A program made the position numbers and the translations under genes. 64,000 nt of DNA from Pseudomonas alloputida. Its GTDB lineage: Bacteria; Pseudomonadota; Gammaproteobacteria; Pseudomonadales; Pseudomonadaceae. Shown here one piece after another: positions 35,264-44,591 of the stretch (positions are counted from its first letter, which is position 1; every line of letters begins with the position of its first letter). Below the pieces are notes generated by a model that searched no databases, had not been told where the DNA came from, and saw only the letters and a program-made list of their open reading frames with translations. The stretch is taken from assembly GCF_021283545.2 (NCBI RefSeq), contig NZ_CP128540.1, positions 313,501-377,500 on the forward strand, given 5' to 3'.

Positions 35264-35588
35264 GGCACGGTCCTGTGAACGACGCAGATCAGCACTCTAA
35301 ACCATCGATTCAGCACTTGCCTATACAACCCGTGCAGCGATTTCTGTTCATTACTGTGCCGGCCCCTTCGCGGGCGCGCCCGCCCCCACAATGGTCCTGC
35401 AAACGCCAATCACTGTAGGAGCGGGTTCACCCGCGAAAGGGCCAGCGCAAACAGCACAACAGCGAATGTCGTAAACGCGCCATTGCAAGGCGTGCGCAGG
35501 CATCTGACCCGGCCCCACCAGTCATAACATCGCCACAAAGGGCCACAGTGCCCCACGACAAAAAACGATCGCTGCCGGGAGATACACA
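35264..35588. promoter_or_regulatory. Divergent ltaE / glyA region
   Basis: A 325-bp region containing a REP pair (35358-35446) and, at 35466-35472, the box ATGTCGT seen before other betaine genes. No riboswitch-like structure was recognised. The glyA promoter must lie in the last 140 bp. Confidence 0.4.
35358..35446. repeat. REP pair upstream of glyA
   Basis: Inverted REP units at about 35358-35390 and 35414-35446. Unusually it lies between divergent genes, where it cannot be a simple 3'-end element. Confidence 0.85.
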
Positions 35589-36842
35589 ATGTTCAGCAAG
35601 CAAGACCAGATCCAGGGTTACGACGATGCACTGCTGGCGGCGATGAATGCCGAAGAACAGCGCCAGGAAGATCACATCGAGCTGATCGCCTCGGAGAACT
35701 ACACCAGCAAGCGCGTCATGCAGGCCCAAGGCAGCGGCCTGACCAACAAGTACGCCGAAGGCTACCCTGGCAAGCGTTACTACGGTGGCTGCGAGCACGT
35801 AGACAAGGTAGAAGCCCTGGCCATCGAGCGCGCCAAGCAGCTGTTCGGTGCCGACTACGCAAACGTCCAACCGCACTCCGGCTCGTCGGCCAACGGCGCG
35901 GTCTACCTGGCCCTGCTGCAAGCCGGTGACACCATCCTGGGCATGAGCCTGGCCCACGGCGGTCACCTGACCCACGGCGCCAAGGTGTCGTCCTCGGGCA
36001 AACTGTACAACGCAGTCCAGTACGGCATCGACACCAACACCGGCCTGATCGACTACGACGAAGTCGAGCGCCTGGCGGTCGAGCACAAGCCGAAAATGAT
36101 CGTTGCCGGTTTCTCGGCCTACTCCAAGACCCTCGACTTCCCACGTTTCCGCGCCATCGCCGACAAGGTGGGCGCACTGCTGTTCGTCGACATGGCCCAC
36201 GTTGCCGGCCTGGTTGCCGCTGGCCTGTACCCGAACCCGATCCCGTTCGCCGACGTGGTCACCACCACTACCCACAAGACCCTGCGCGGTCCGCGTGGCG
36301 GCCTGATCCTGGCCAAGTCGAACGAAGAGATCGAGAAAAAGCTGAACGCCGCTGTATTCCCGGGTGCCCAGGGTGGCCCGCTGATGCACGTGATCGCTGC
36401 CAAGGCAGTGTGCTTCAAGGAAGCGCTGGAGCCTGGATTCAAGGCCTACCAGCAGCAAGTGATCGAAAACGCCCAGGCCATGGCCCAGGTGTTCATCGAC
36501 CGTGGCTACGATGTGGTTTCCGGTGGCACCGACAACCACCTGTTCCTGGTCAGCCTGATCCGTCAGGGCCTGACTGGCAAAGACGCCGACGCCGCCCTGG
36601 GTCGTGCGCATATCACCGTCAACAAGAACGCCGTGCCGAACGACCCGCAGTCGCCGTTCGTCACTTCGGGCCTGCGTATCGGCACCCCGGCCGTCACCAC
36701 CCGCGGCTTCAAGGTCGCCCAGTGCGTGGCCCTGGCTGGCTGGATTTGCGACATCCTCGACAACCTCGGTGACGCAGACGTCGAAGCCGATGTGGCGAAG
36801 AACGTCGCGGCCCTGTGCGCAGATTTCCCTGTCTACCGCTGA
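35589..36842 (+). CDS. glyA: Serine hydroxymethyltransferase
   Basis: PLP enzyme, 417 aa, interconverting glycine plus 5,10-methylene-THF and serine plus THF. The PLP lysine is in [23 protein letters not shown] and [13 protein letters not shown] near the N-terminus are family hallmarks. It heads the glyA-soxBDAG-purU set, so here it uses the glycine and the methylene-THF made by sarcosine oxidase to form serine, which SdaA converts to pyruvate. This is likely the catabolic SHMT paralogue (glyA1) of the genome. The stop lies 15 bp before the soxB start. Confidence 0.96.
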   Translation: MFSKQDQIQGYDDALLAAMNAEEQRQEDHIELIASENYTSKRVMQAQGSGLTNKYAEGYPGKRYYGGCEHVDKVEALAIERAKQLFGADYANVQPHSGSSANGAVYLALLQAGDTILGMSLAHGGHLTHGAKVSSSGKLYNAVQYGIDTNTGLIDYDEVERLAVEHKPKMIVAGFSAYSKTLDFPRFRAIADKVGALLFVDMAHVAGLVAAGLYPNPIPFADVVTTTTHKTLRGPRGGLILAKSNEEIEKKLNAAVFPGAQGGPLMHVIAAKAVCFKEALEPGFKAYQQQVIENAQAMAQVFIDRGYDVVSGGTDNHLFLVSLIRQGLTGKDADAALGRAHITVNKNAVPNDPQSPFVTSGLRIGTPAVTTRGFKVAQCVALAGWICDILDNLGDADVEADVAKNVAALCADFPVYR

Positions 36843-36857
36843 GTGGAGTCACACACC

Positions 36858-38108
36858 ATGCAACGTTACTCGGGCTTCGGCCTTTTCAAGCACTCCCTCA
36901 GCCACCACGAAAACTGGCAGCGCATGTGGCGCACGCCAACCCCTAAAAAGGTTTACGACGTGGTCATTGTCGGCGGTGGCGGCCATGGCCTGGCCACGGC
37001 CTACTACCTGGCCAAAGAGCACGGCATCACCAACGTCGCCGTGATCGAGAAGGGCTACCTGGGCGGCGGCAACACCGCCCGTAACACCACCATCGTGCGT
37101 TCCAACTACCTGTGGGACGAGTCGGCGCACCTGTACGAGCACGCCATGAAGCTGTGGGAGGGCCTGTCCCAGGACCTCAACTACAACGTGATGTTCTCCC
37201 AGCGCGGTGTTTACAACCTCTGCCACACCCTGCAGGACATGCGTGACTCCGAGCGTCGGGTCAGCGCCAACCGCCTCAACGGCGTGGATGGCGAGCTGCT
37301 GAACACTGCCCAGGTTGCGGCCGAAATCCCGTACCTGGACTGCTCGAAGAACACCCGCTACCCGATCCTCGGCGCCACCGTACAGCGCCGTGGTGGCGTT
37401 GCCCGTCACGATGCCGTGGCCTGGGGCTTCGCCCGCGCTGCCGACGCCCTGGGCGTCGACCTGATCCAGCAAACCGAAGTGATCGGCTTCCGCAAGGAAA
37501 ACGGCGCGGTCATCGGTGTGGAAACCAACAAAGGCTTCATCGGCGCCAAGCGCGTCGGCGTGGTCACCGCCGGTAACTCCGGGCACATGGCCAAGCTGGC
37601 CGGCTTCCGCCTGCCGCTGGAATCGCACCCGCTGCAAGCGCTGGTATCCGAGCCGATCAAGCCGATCATCGACAGCGTGATCATGTCCAACGCCGTACAC
37701 GGCTACATCAGCCAGTCCGACAAAGGCGACCTGGTGATCGGTGCCGGTATCGACGGCTGGGTCGGCTACGGCCAGCGCGGTTCGTACCCGGTGATCGAGC
37801 ACACCCTGCAGGCCATCGTCGAGATGTTCCCCAACCTGTCGCGTGTTCGCATGAACCGCCAGTGGGGCGGCATCGTAGACACCTCGCCGGACGCCTGCCC
37901 GATCATCACCAAAACCCCGGTCAAGAACATGTTCTTCAACTGCGGTTGGGGTACTGGCGGCTTCAAGGCGACCCCGGGTTCGGGCAACGTCTTCGCCGCG
38001 AGCCTGGCCAAGGGCGAAATGCATCCACTGGCCGCGCCGTTCTCCATGGACCGTTTCTACAACGGCGCACTGATCGACGAACACGGCGCCGCCGCCGTCG
38101 CCCACTAA
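36858..38108 (+). CDS. soxB: Sarcosine oxidase subunit beta
   Basis: Flavoprotein subunit of heterotetrameric sarcosine oxidase, 416 aa, oxidising sarcosine to glycine. The N-terminal FAD-binding motif is [15 protein letters not shown] (about residues 34-48), followed by [19 protein letters not shown], the region that carries the covalent flavin histidine in related enzymes. The C-terminal [11 protein letters not shown] and [14 protein letters not shown] segments are typical DAO-fold motifs. I chose ATG 36858 with GGAG 9 nt upstream; an in-frame GTG-like start at 36843 is less likely. Order glyA-soxB-soxD-soxA-soxG is the usual operon. Confidence 0.95.
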   Translation: MQRYSGFGLFKHSLSHHENWQRMWRTPTPKKVYDVVIVGGGGHGLATAYYLAKEHGITNVAVIEKGYLGGGNTARNTTIVRSNYLWDESAHLYEHAMKLWEGLSQDLNYNVMFSQRGVYNLCHTLQDMRDSERRVSANRLNGVDGELLNTAQVAAEIPYLDCSKNTRYPILGATVQRRGGVARHDAVAWGFARAADALGVDLIQQTEVIGFRKENGAVIGVETNKGFIGAKRVGVVTAGNSGHMAKLAGFRLPLESHPLQALVSEPIKPIIDSVIMSNAVHGYISQSDKGDLVIGAGIDGWVGYGQRGSYPVIEHTLQAIVEMFPNLSRVRMNRQWGGIVDTSPDACPIITKTPVKNMFFNCGWGTGGFKATPGSGNVFAASLAKGEMHPLAAPFSMDRFYNGALIDEHGAAAVAH

Positions 38109-38122
38109 CCGGAGACACCGTC

Positions 38123-38458
38123 ATGTTGCATATTTTCTGTCCCCACTGCGGCGAGCTGCGCTCCGAAGAAGAGTTCCACGCCTCTGGCCAGGCGCACATT
38201 GCCCGCCCGCTGGACCCTAACGCCTGCTCCGACGAGGAGTGGGGTACCTACATGTTCTACCGTGACAACCCGCGCGGTATTCACCATGAACTGTGGGACC
38301 ACGTTGCCGGCTGCCGCCAGTACTTCAACGTCACCCGTGACACCGTGACCTACGAAATTCTGGAAACCTACAAGATTGGCGAGAAGCCGCAAGTGACCGC
38401 CAGCGGCAAAGCCACCAGCGCCGCGTCGACCGTCAAAGGCCAAGGGGAAAAAGTATGA
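38123..38458 (+). CDS. soxD: Sarcosine oxidase subunit delta
   Basis: The small zinc-binding subunit, 111 aa, beginning MLHIFCPHCGELRSEEEF with the CPHC zinc pair and a further WDHVAGC segment supplying the remaining ligands. It begins 14 bp after soxB with GGAG upstream and overlaps soxA by 4 bp (ATGA). The C-terminal 25 residues are low-complexity Lys/Ala/Ser/Thr-rich. It has no catalytic site of its own and contributes to assembly of the alpha-beta complex. Confidence 0.93.
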   Translation: MLHIFCPHCGELRSEEEFHASGQAHIARPLDPNACSDEEWGTYMFYRDNPRGIHHELWDHVAGCRQYFNVTRDTVTYEILETYKIGEKPQVTASGKATSAASTVKGQGEKV

Positions 38459-41400
38459 GCCAGACCTATCGCCTCGCCAGCGGCGGCCGTATCGACCGCA
38501 GCAAGGTCCTGAACTTCACCTTCAACGGCAAGACCTACCAGGGTTATGCCGGTGACAGCCTGGCCGCCGCGTTGCTGGCCAACGGCGTCGACATTGTCGG
38601 CCGTAGCTTCAAGTACTCGCGCCCACGCGGCATCATCGCCGCCGGTACCGAAGAGCCGAACGCCATCCTGCAGATCGGCTCCAGCGAAGCTACCCAGATC
38701 CCCAACGTGCGCGCCACCCAACAGGCACTGTACGCGGGCCTTGTCGCCACCAGCACCAACGGTTGGCCGAACGTCAACAACGACGTCATGGGCATCCTCG
38801 GCAAGGTTGGCGGCAGCATGATGCCGCCGGGCTTCTACTACAAAACCTTCATGTACCCCAAATCGTTCTGGATGACTTACGAGAAGTACATCCGTAAAGC
38901 CGCCGGCCTGGGCCGTGCGCCGCTGCAGAACGATCCTGACAGCTACGACTACATGAACCGGCACTGCGACGTGCTGATCGTCGGCGCCGGCCCTGCTGGC
39001 CTGGCTGCCGCACTGGCCGCTGCGCGCAGTGGTGCCCGCGTGATCCTGGCTGACGAGCAGGAAGAGTTCGGCGGCAGCCTGCTCGACACCCGCGAAACCC
39101 TCGACGGCAAGCCTGCTGCCGACTGGGTCAACGCCGTGGTCAAAGAGCTGGAAGGCCTGCCGGAAGTGACCCTGCTGCCACGTGCCACGGTCAACGGCTA
39201 CCACGACCATAACTTCCTGACCATTCACGAGCGCCTCACCGACCACCTCGGCGATCGCGCCCCGATCGGTCAGGTTCGCCACCGCGTGCACCGCGTTCGC
39301 GCCAAGCGCGTGGTACTGGCTGCCGGCGCCCACGAGCGCCCGCTGGTGTACGGCAACAACGACGTGCCGGGCAACATGCTGGCCGGTGCTGTATCCACCT
39401 ATGTTCGCCGCTATGGCGTGGCGCCGGGTCGCAAGTTGGTACTGTCGACCAACAACGACCACGCTTATCGCGCCGCGCTGGACTGGCACGACGCAGGCCT
39501 GCAAGTGGTCGCCATCGCCGACGCCCGCCACAACCCACGTGGCTCGCTGGTTGAAGAAGCGCGTGCCAAAGGCATTCGCATACTCACCTCCAGCGCCGTG
39601 ATCGAGGCCAAAGGCAGCAAGCACGTCACCGGCGCCCGTGTGGCGGCGATCGATGTGCAGGCGCACAAAGTCACCAGCCCAGGCGAAGTCCTTGAGTGCG
39701 ACCTGATCGCCTCCTCGGGCGGTTACAGCCCGATCGTGCACCTGGCTTCGCACCTGGGCGGTCGCCCGGTATGGCGTGACGACATCCTTGGCTTCGTGCC
39801 GGGCGATGCGCCGCAGAAGCGTGAGTGCGTCGGTGGTATCAACGGCGTGTATGCCTTGGGCGATGTCATTGCCGATGGCTTCGAAGGCGGCGTCCGCGCA
39901 GCCACCGAGGCCGGTTTCAAGGCCACTGTCGGCACCCTGCCAAAAACAGTGGCGCGCAAGGAAGAGGCCACTGTGGCACTGTTCCTGGTGCCGCACGACA
40001 AAGGCACCAAGGGGCCGAAGCAGTTCGTCGACCAGCAGAACGACGTGACCGCAGCCGGTATCGAGCTGGCCACCCGTGAAGGCTTCGAGTCGGTCGAGCA
40101 CGTCAAGCGCTACACCGCGCTGGGCTTCGGTACCGACCAGGGCAAACTGGGCAACATCAACGGCCTGGCCATCGCCGCCCGTTCGATCGGCATCACCATC
40201 CCGGAAATGGGTACCACCATGTTCCGCCCCAACTACACGCCGGTTACTTTCGGCGCGGTAGCGGGCCGTCACTGTGGTCACCTGTTCGAGCCCGTGCGCT
40301 TCACTGCCCTGCATGCCTGGCACGTGAAGAACGGCGCCGAGTTCGAAGACGTCGGCCAGTGGAAGCGCCCGTGGTACTTCCCGAAAGCCGGTGAAGACAT
40401 CCATGCTGCCGTGACTCGCGAATGCAAGGCCGTGCGCGACAGCGTGGGCCTGCTGGACGCCTCGACCCTGGGCAAGATCGACATCCAGGGCCCGGACGCG
40501 CGCGAGTTCCTCAACCGCATCTACACCAACGCCTGGACCAAGCTCGACGTGGGCAAGGCCCGCTACGGCCTGATGTGCAAGGAAGACGGCATGGTCTTCG
40601 ACGACGGCGTAACCGCCTGCGTCGGCGACAACCACTTCATCATGACCACCACCACCGGCGGCGCTGCCCGCGTATTGCAGTGGATGGAGCTGTATCACCA
40701 GACCGAATGGCCAGAGCTGAAGGTGTACTTCACTTCGGTCACCGACCACTGGGCCACCATGACCCTGTCCGGCCCTAACAGCCGCAAGCTGCTGAGCGAG
40801 CTGACCGACATCGACATGGACAAGGAAGCCTTCCCGTTCATGACCTGGAAGGAAGGCAACGTCGGTGGCGTGCCGGCCCGCGTGTTCCGTATCTCGTTCA
40901 CCGGCGAGCTGTCGTACGAAGTGAACGTGCAGGCCAACTACGCCATGGGCGTGCTGGAACAGATCATCGAGGCCGGCAAGAAGTACAACCTGACCCCGTA
41001 CGGCACCGAGACCATGCACGTACTGCGTGCAGAGAAGGGCTTCATCATCGTGGGCCAGGACACCGATGGTTCGATGAACCCGGACGACCTGAACATGAGC
41101 TGGTGCGTTGGCCGCAACAAGCCGTTCTCGTGGATCGGCCTGCGTGGCATGAACCGCGAAGACTGCGTGCGTGAGAACCGCAAGCAGCTGGTGGGCCTGA
41201 AACCGGTCGACCCGACCAAGTGGCTGCCGGAAGGCGCCCAACTGGTGTTCGACCCGAAACAGCCGATCCCGATGGACATGGTCGGCCACGTCACCTCCAG
41301 CTACGCGTCCAACTCCCTGGGCTACTCGTTCGCCATGGGTGTGGTCAAAGGCGGCCTCAAGCGCATGGGCGAGCGTGTCTACTCGCCGCAGGCGGATGGC

Positions 41401-41469
41401 AGCGTGATCGAGGCGGAAATCGTGTCTTCGGTGTTCTTCGATCCGAAGGGTGAGCGGCAGAACGTCTAA
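38455..41469 (+). CDS. soxA: Sarcosine oxidase subunit alpha
   Basis: Large subunit, 1004 aa. Residues about 15-100 form a ferredoxin-like domain (KTYQGYAGDSLAAALLANG, GRSFKYSRPRG). The middle is an NAD-binding disulfide-reductase-type fold (VLIVGAGPAGLAAALAAARS near residue 170). The C-terminal 400 residues are a GcvT-like THF-binding domain (LDASTLGKIDIQGPDA) that captures the methyl carbon as 5,10-methylene-THF. The 4-bp overlap with soxD indicates coupling. The domain order is standard; a 12-bp-arm hairpin follows before soxG. Confidence 0.96.
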   Translation: MSQTYRLASGGRIDRSKVLNFTFNGKTYQGYAGDSLAAALLANGVDIVGRSFKYSRPRGIIAAGTEEPNAILQIGSSEATQIPNVRATQQALYAGLVATSTNGWPNVNNDVMGILGKVGGSMMPPGFYYKTFMYPKSFWMTYEKYIRKAAGLGRAPLQNDPDSYDYMNRHCDVLIVGAGPAGLAAALAAARSGARVILADEQEEFGGSLLDTRETLDGKPAADWVNAVVKELEGLPEVTLLPRATVNGYHDHNFLTIHERLTDHLGDRAPIGQVRHRVHRVRAKRVVLAAGAHERPLVYGNNDVPGNMLAGAVSTYVRRYGVAPGRKLVLSTNNDHAYRAALDWHDAGLQVVAIADARHNPRGSLVEEARAKGIRILTSSAVIEAKGSKHVTGARVAAIDVQAHKVTSPGEVLECDLIASSGGYSPIVHLASHLGGRPVWRDDILGFVPGDAPQKRECVGGINGVYALGDVIADGFEGGVRAATEAGFKATVGTLPKTVARKEEATVALFLVPHDKGTKGPKQFVDQQNDVTAAGIELATREGFESVEHVKRYTALGFGTDQGKLGNINGLAIAARSIGITIPEMGTTMFRPNYTPVTFGAVAGRHCGHLFEPVRFTALHAWHVKNGAEFEDVGQWKRPWYFPKAGEDIHAAVTRECKAVRDSVGLLDASTLGKIDIQGPDAREFLNRIYTNAWTKLDVGKARYGLMCKEDGMVFDDGVTACVGDNHFIMTTTTGGAARVLQWMELYHQTEWPELKVYFTSVTDHWATMTLSGPNSRKLLSELTDIDMDKEAFPFMTWKEGNVGGVPARVFRISFTGELSYEVNVQANYAMGVLEQIIEAGKKYNLTPYGTETMHVLRAEKGFIIVGQDTDGSMNPDDLNMSWCVGRNKPFSWIGLRGMNREDCVRENRKQLVGLKPVDPTKWLPEGAQLVFDPKQPIPMDMVGHVTSSYASNSLGYSFAMGVVKGGLKRMGERVYSPQADGSVIEAEIVSSVFFDPKGERQNV

Positions 41470-41479
41470 GGCCCCGGAT

Positions 41480-41512
41480 GGCGGCGCAGCCTGATTGCAC
41501 GGCTGCGCTGCC
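41480..41512. terminator. Intra-operon hairpin between soxA and soxG
   Basis: GGCGGCGCAGCC and GGCTGCGCTGCC form a 12-bp stem with one G.U pair and a 9-nt loop. No T-run follows, suggesting mRNA stabilisation or partial attenuation rather than full termination. Confidence 0.6.
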
Positions 41513-41543
41513 CTGACGAACAAGAATTCAAGGCAGGTAAGAA

Positions 41544-42176
41544 ATGAGCGCTATCAACGTCTTCCAGCAAAACCCCGGCGCCGAGGCCAAAGCCCAGTCG
41601 CCACTGCACCATGCCGACCTGGCCAGCCTGGTAGGCAAAGGCCGCAAGAACGCAGGCGTGACCCTGCGTGAACGCAAGTTCCTCGGTCACCTCACCCTGC
41701 GTGGTGATGGCCACAACCCGGAATTTGCCGCCGGCGTGCACAAGGCCCTTGGCCTGGAGCTGCCCGTGGCGCTGACCGTGGTCGCCAACAAGGACATGTC
41801 GCTGCAATGGGTCGGCCCAGATGAGTGGCTGCTGATCGTGCCCGGCGGCCAGGAGCTGGCAGCGGAGCAAAAGCTGCGCGCGGCCCTTGAAGGCCAGCAC
41901 ATTCAGGTCGTCAATGTCAGTGGCGGGCAAAGCCTGCTGGAACTGCGCGGCCCGAATGTGCGCGACGTGCTGATGAAATCCACCAGCTATGATGTTCACC
42001 CGAACAACTTCCCGGTGGGCAAGGCCGTGGGCACCGTGTTCGCCAAGTCGCAACTGGTGATCCGCCGCACTGCAGAAGACACTTGGGAGCTGGTGATTCG
42101 CCGCAGCTTCGCCGATTACTGGTGGCTGTGGCTGCAGGACGCTTCTGCCGAATACGGCCTGAGCATCGAAGCCTAA
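41544..42176 (+). CDS. soxG: Sarcosine oxidase subunit gamma
   Basis: A 210-aa subunit of the heterotetramer, related to the GcvT fold. Typical features are the segment WVGPDEWLLIVPGG, SGGQSLLELRGPNVRDVL and the C-terminal RRSFADYWWLWLQDA. It completes the complex encoded by soxBDAG. It is separated from soxA by a hairpin-bearing gap of 74 bp, and the purU start follows 11 bp after its stop, so it shares a transcript with purU. Confidence 0.94.
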   Translation: MSAINVFQQNPGAEAKAQSPLHHADLASLVGKGRKNAGVTLRERKFLGHLTLRGDGHNPEFAAGVHKALGLELPVALTVVANKDMSLQWVGPDEWLLIVPGGQELAAEQKLRAALEGQHIQVVNVSGGQSLLELRGPNVRDVLMKSTSYDVHPNNFPVGKAVGTVFAKSQLVIRRTAEDTWELVIRRSFADYWWLWLQDASAEYGLSIEA

Positions 42177-42187
42177 GGAGCAAGAAC

Positions 42188-43045
42188 ATGAGTCGGGCAC
42201 CGGATACCTGGATTCTCACCGCCGACTGCCCGAGCATGCTCGGCACCGTCGACGTGGTGACGCGTTACCTCTTCGAGCAGCGCTGCTACGTGACGGAGCA
42301 CCACTCCTTCGATGACCGGCAGTCGGGACGCTTCTTCATTCGCGTCGAGTTCCGCCAGCCGGACGATTTTGACGAGGCGGGCTTCCGGGCCGGCCTCGCA
42401 GAGCGCAGCGAAGCGTTCGGCATGGCTTTCGAGCTGACCGCACCCAACCACCGCCCCAAGGTGGTGATCATGGTGTCCAAGGCCGACCATTGCCTGAATG
42501 ACCTGCTGTATCGCCAGCGCATTGGCCAACTGGGTATGGATGTGGTGGCCGTGGTGTCGAACCACCCGGACCTCGAACCCTTGGCGCATTGGCACAAGAT
42601 TCCTTATTACCACTTCGCCCTCGACCCCAAGGACAAACCTGGGCAAGAGCGCAAGGTGCTGCAGGTGATCGAGGAGACTGGTGCTGAGCTGGTGATTCTT
42701 GCCCGCTATATGCAGGTACTGTCGCCCGAACTTTGCCGCCGTCTGGATGGTTGGGCGATCAATATTCACCACTCGCTGTTGCCGGGTTTCAAAGGCGCCA
42801 AGCCTTATCACCAGGCCTACAACAAGGGTGTGAAAATGGTCGGTGCCACGGCGCACTACATCAACAACGACCTGGATGAAGGGCCGATCATTGCCCAGGG
42901 TGTCGAGGTGGTGGACCACAGTCACTATCCCGAAGACCTGATTGCCAAAGGGCGGGATATCGAATGCCTGACATTGGCGCGGGCGGTGGGGTATCACATC
43001 GAGCGACGGGTGTTCCTGAACGCCAACCGGACTGTCGTTCTGTAA
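42188..43045 (+). CDS. purU: Formyltetrahydrofolate deformylase
   Basis: Hydrolyses 10-formyl-THF to formate and THF, 285 aa. An N-terminal ACT-type domain (WILTADCPSMLGTVDVVTRYL, residues 1-80) precedes the formyltransferase-type catalytic domain with NIHHSLLPGFKGAKPY (catalytic His) and NNDLDEGPII (Asp). I chose ATG 42188 after AAGGAGCAAGAAC; the frame extends upstream into soxG without support. Its location right after the sox genes fits release of excess C1 units as formate during sarcosine breakdown. Confidence 0.95.
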   Translation: MSRAPDTWILTADCPSMLGTVDVVTRYLFEQRCYVTEHHSFDDRQSGRFFIRVEFRQPDDFDEAGFRAGLAERSEAFGMAFELTAPNHRPKVVIMVSKADHCLNDLLYRQRIGQLGMDVVAVVSNHPDLEPLAHWHKIPYYHFALDPKDKPGQERKVLQVIEETGAELVILARYMQVLSPELCRRLDGWAINIHHSLLPGFKGAKPYHQAYNKGVKMVGATAHYINNDLDEGPIIAQGVEVVDHSHYPEDLIAKGRDIECLTLARAVGYHIERRVFLNANRTVVL

Positions 43046-43346
43046 TAACCGGTACCGGCCTCTTCGCGGCTAAAGCCGCTCCTACAGGTACAGCACAGCC
43101 CTCGGGTTGGTGCGGTCCCCCGTAAGAGCGGCTTTAGCCGCGAAGAGGCCCGCACAGGCCGCCTCTCTGTTTGCCCATACTCCCCAGCGACACCCCTGCC
43201 GTTAAAAGGCATCTCTCTGTCGCTCCCAGTCAGTGCAGATCTCCCCATCCGGCCCACAATTCCCTCATTCCAGAAACACATGCCGCCCACGGATGGCGGC
43301 GCGTTCAACCACCGCTGCATAAATAAAAATCAAGCGAGGTAAGAGC
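43046..43346. promoter_or_regulatory. purU - fdhA intergenic region
   Basis: About 300 bp containing a REP pair at 43055-43152 and the fdhA promoter region. A possible AT-rich -10 area (aaaataaaaat, near 43318-43333) precedes GAGGTAAGAGC and the fdhA ATG. I see no other structure. Confidence 0.4.
43055..43152. repeat. Variant REP pair downstream of purU
   Basis: Inverted units at 43055-43088 and 43120-43152 with the core gcggctaaagccgctcctacagg instead of gcgggcaagcccgc, a stem variant not used by the other REPs here. Confidence 0.85.
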
Positions 43347-44546
43347 ATGTCTGGCAATCGTGGAGTGGTGTATCTCGGCGCTGGCAAGGTCGAAGTACAG
43401 AAGATCGACTACCCGAAAATGCAGGACCCGCGCGGCAAGAAAATCGAACACGGCGTCATCCTGAAGGTGGTCTCCACCAACATCTGCGGTTCTGACCAGC
43501 ACATGGTCCGTGGCCGCACTACTGCCCAGGTCGGCCTGGTCCTGGGCCACGAAATCACCGGTGAAATCGTCGAGAAGGGCCGCGACGTCGAGCGCATGCA
43601 GATCGGCGACCTGGTATCGGTCCCGTTCAACGTCGCCTGCGGCCGCTGCCGCTCCTGCAAAGAGATGCACACCGGTGTCTGCCTCACCGTCAACCCGGCC
43701 CGCGCCGGCGGTGCCTACGGCTACGTCGACATGGGCGACTGGACCGGTGGCCAGGCCGAATACGTGCTGGTGCCATACGCCGACTTCAACCTGCTGAAGC
43801 TGCCTGAGCGCGACAAGGCCATGGAAAAGATCCGTGACCTGACCTGCCTGTCCGACATCCTGCCCACCGGCTATCACGGTGCCGTGACTGCTGGCGTTGG
43901 TCCAGGCAGCACTGTCTACGTTGCCGGTGCTGGCCCGGTCGGCCTGGCCGCCGCTGCCTCGGCGCGCCTGCTGGGCGCCGCCTGTGTAATCGTCGGTGAC
44001 CTGAACCCGGCCCGCCTGGCCCACGCCAAGTCGCAAGGCTTCGAAGTGGTCGACCTGTCCAAGGACACCCCGCTGCACGAGCAGATCGTCGACATTCTCG
44101 GCGAGCCGGAAGTGGACTGCGCTGTCGACGCCGTCGGCTTCGAGGCCCGTGGCCATGGCCACGAAGGTGCCAAGCACGAGGCCCCGGCCACCGTGCTGAA
44201 CTCGCTGATGCAAGTGACCCGCGTGGCCGGCAACATCGGTATCCCGGGCCTGTACGTGACCGAAGACCCGGGCGCGGTGGATGCCGCTGCCAAGATCGGC
44301 GCGCTGAGCATCCGCTTCGGCCTGGGCTGGGCGAAATCGCACAGCTTCCACACCGGCCAGACCCCGACCATGAAATACAACCGCCAGCTGATGCAGGCGA
44401 TCATGTGGGACCGCATCAACATTGCTGAAGTGGTAGGTGTGCAGGTGATCAACCTGGATCAGGCGCCGGAAGGGTATGGCGAGTTTGATGCAGGTGTGCC
44501 GAAGAAATTCGTTATCGACCCGCACAAAATGTGGGGTGCGGCGTAA
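43347..44546 (+). CDS. fdhA: Glutathione-independent formaldehyde dehydrogenase
   Basis: Zinc- and NAD-dependent formaldehyde dehydrogenase/dismutase, 399 aa, the length of the known P. putida enzyme. Catalytic zinc ligands are in NICGSDQHMVRG (Cys) and LGHEITGEI (His). The structural-zinc cysteines lie in CGRCRSCKEMHTGVC, and the NAD motif is GAGPVGLAAAASA. It converts formaldehyde, released by betaine and dimethylglycine demethylation, to formate. It is monocistronic, with its own terminator at 44565-44590, and this terminator directly abuts the group II intron. Confidence 0.96.
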   Translation: MSGNRGVVYLGAGKVEVQKIDYPKMQDPRGKKIEHGVILKVVSTNICGSDQHMVRGRTTAQVGLVLGHEITGEIVEKGRDVERMQIGDLVSVPFNVACGRCRSCKEMHTGVCLTVNPARAGGAYGYVDMGDWTGGQAEYVLVPYADFNLLKLPERDKAMEKIRDLTCLSDILPTGYHGAVTAGVGPGSTVYVAGAGPVGLAAAASARLLGAACVIVGDLNPARLAHAKSQGFEVVDLSKDTPLHEQIVDILGEPEVDCAVDAVGFEARGHGHEGAKHEAPATVLNSLMQVTRVAGNIGIPGLYVTEDPGAVDAAAKIGALSIRFGLGWAKSHSFHTGQTPTMKYNRQLMQAIMWDRINIAEVVGVQVINLDQAPEGYGEFDAGVPKKFVIDPHKMWGAA

Positions 44547-44564
44547 TCAGCGTCGAGTAAAAAG

Positions 44565-44590
44565 AGCCCCTCGCATCGAGGGGCTTTTTG
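44565..44590 (+). terminator. Rho-independent terminator of fdhA
   Basis: AGCCCCTCG-CAT-CGAGGGGCT, a perfect 9-bp stem followed by TTTTTG, 18 bp after the fdhA stop. The group II intron begins immediately after it. Confidence 0.92.
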
Positions 44591-44591
44591 T

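Noticed and set aside
35447..35588. Glycine riboswitch before glyA
   Set aside because: The region lacks the paired conserved aptamer cores; I could not build the expected stems.
38368..41523. A 1051-residue open frame on the minus strand across soxA
   Set aside because: It is antisense to soxA, has no ribosome site or recognisable domain, and is His/Gln/Val-rich as expected when a GC3-biased gene is read in the opposite frame.
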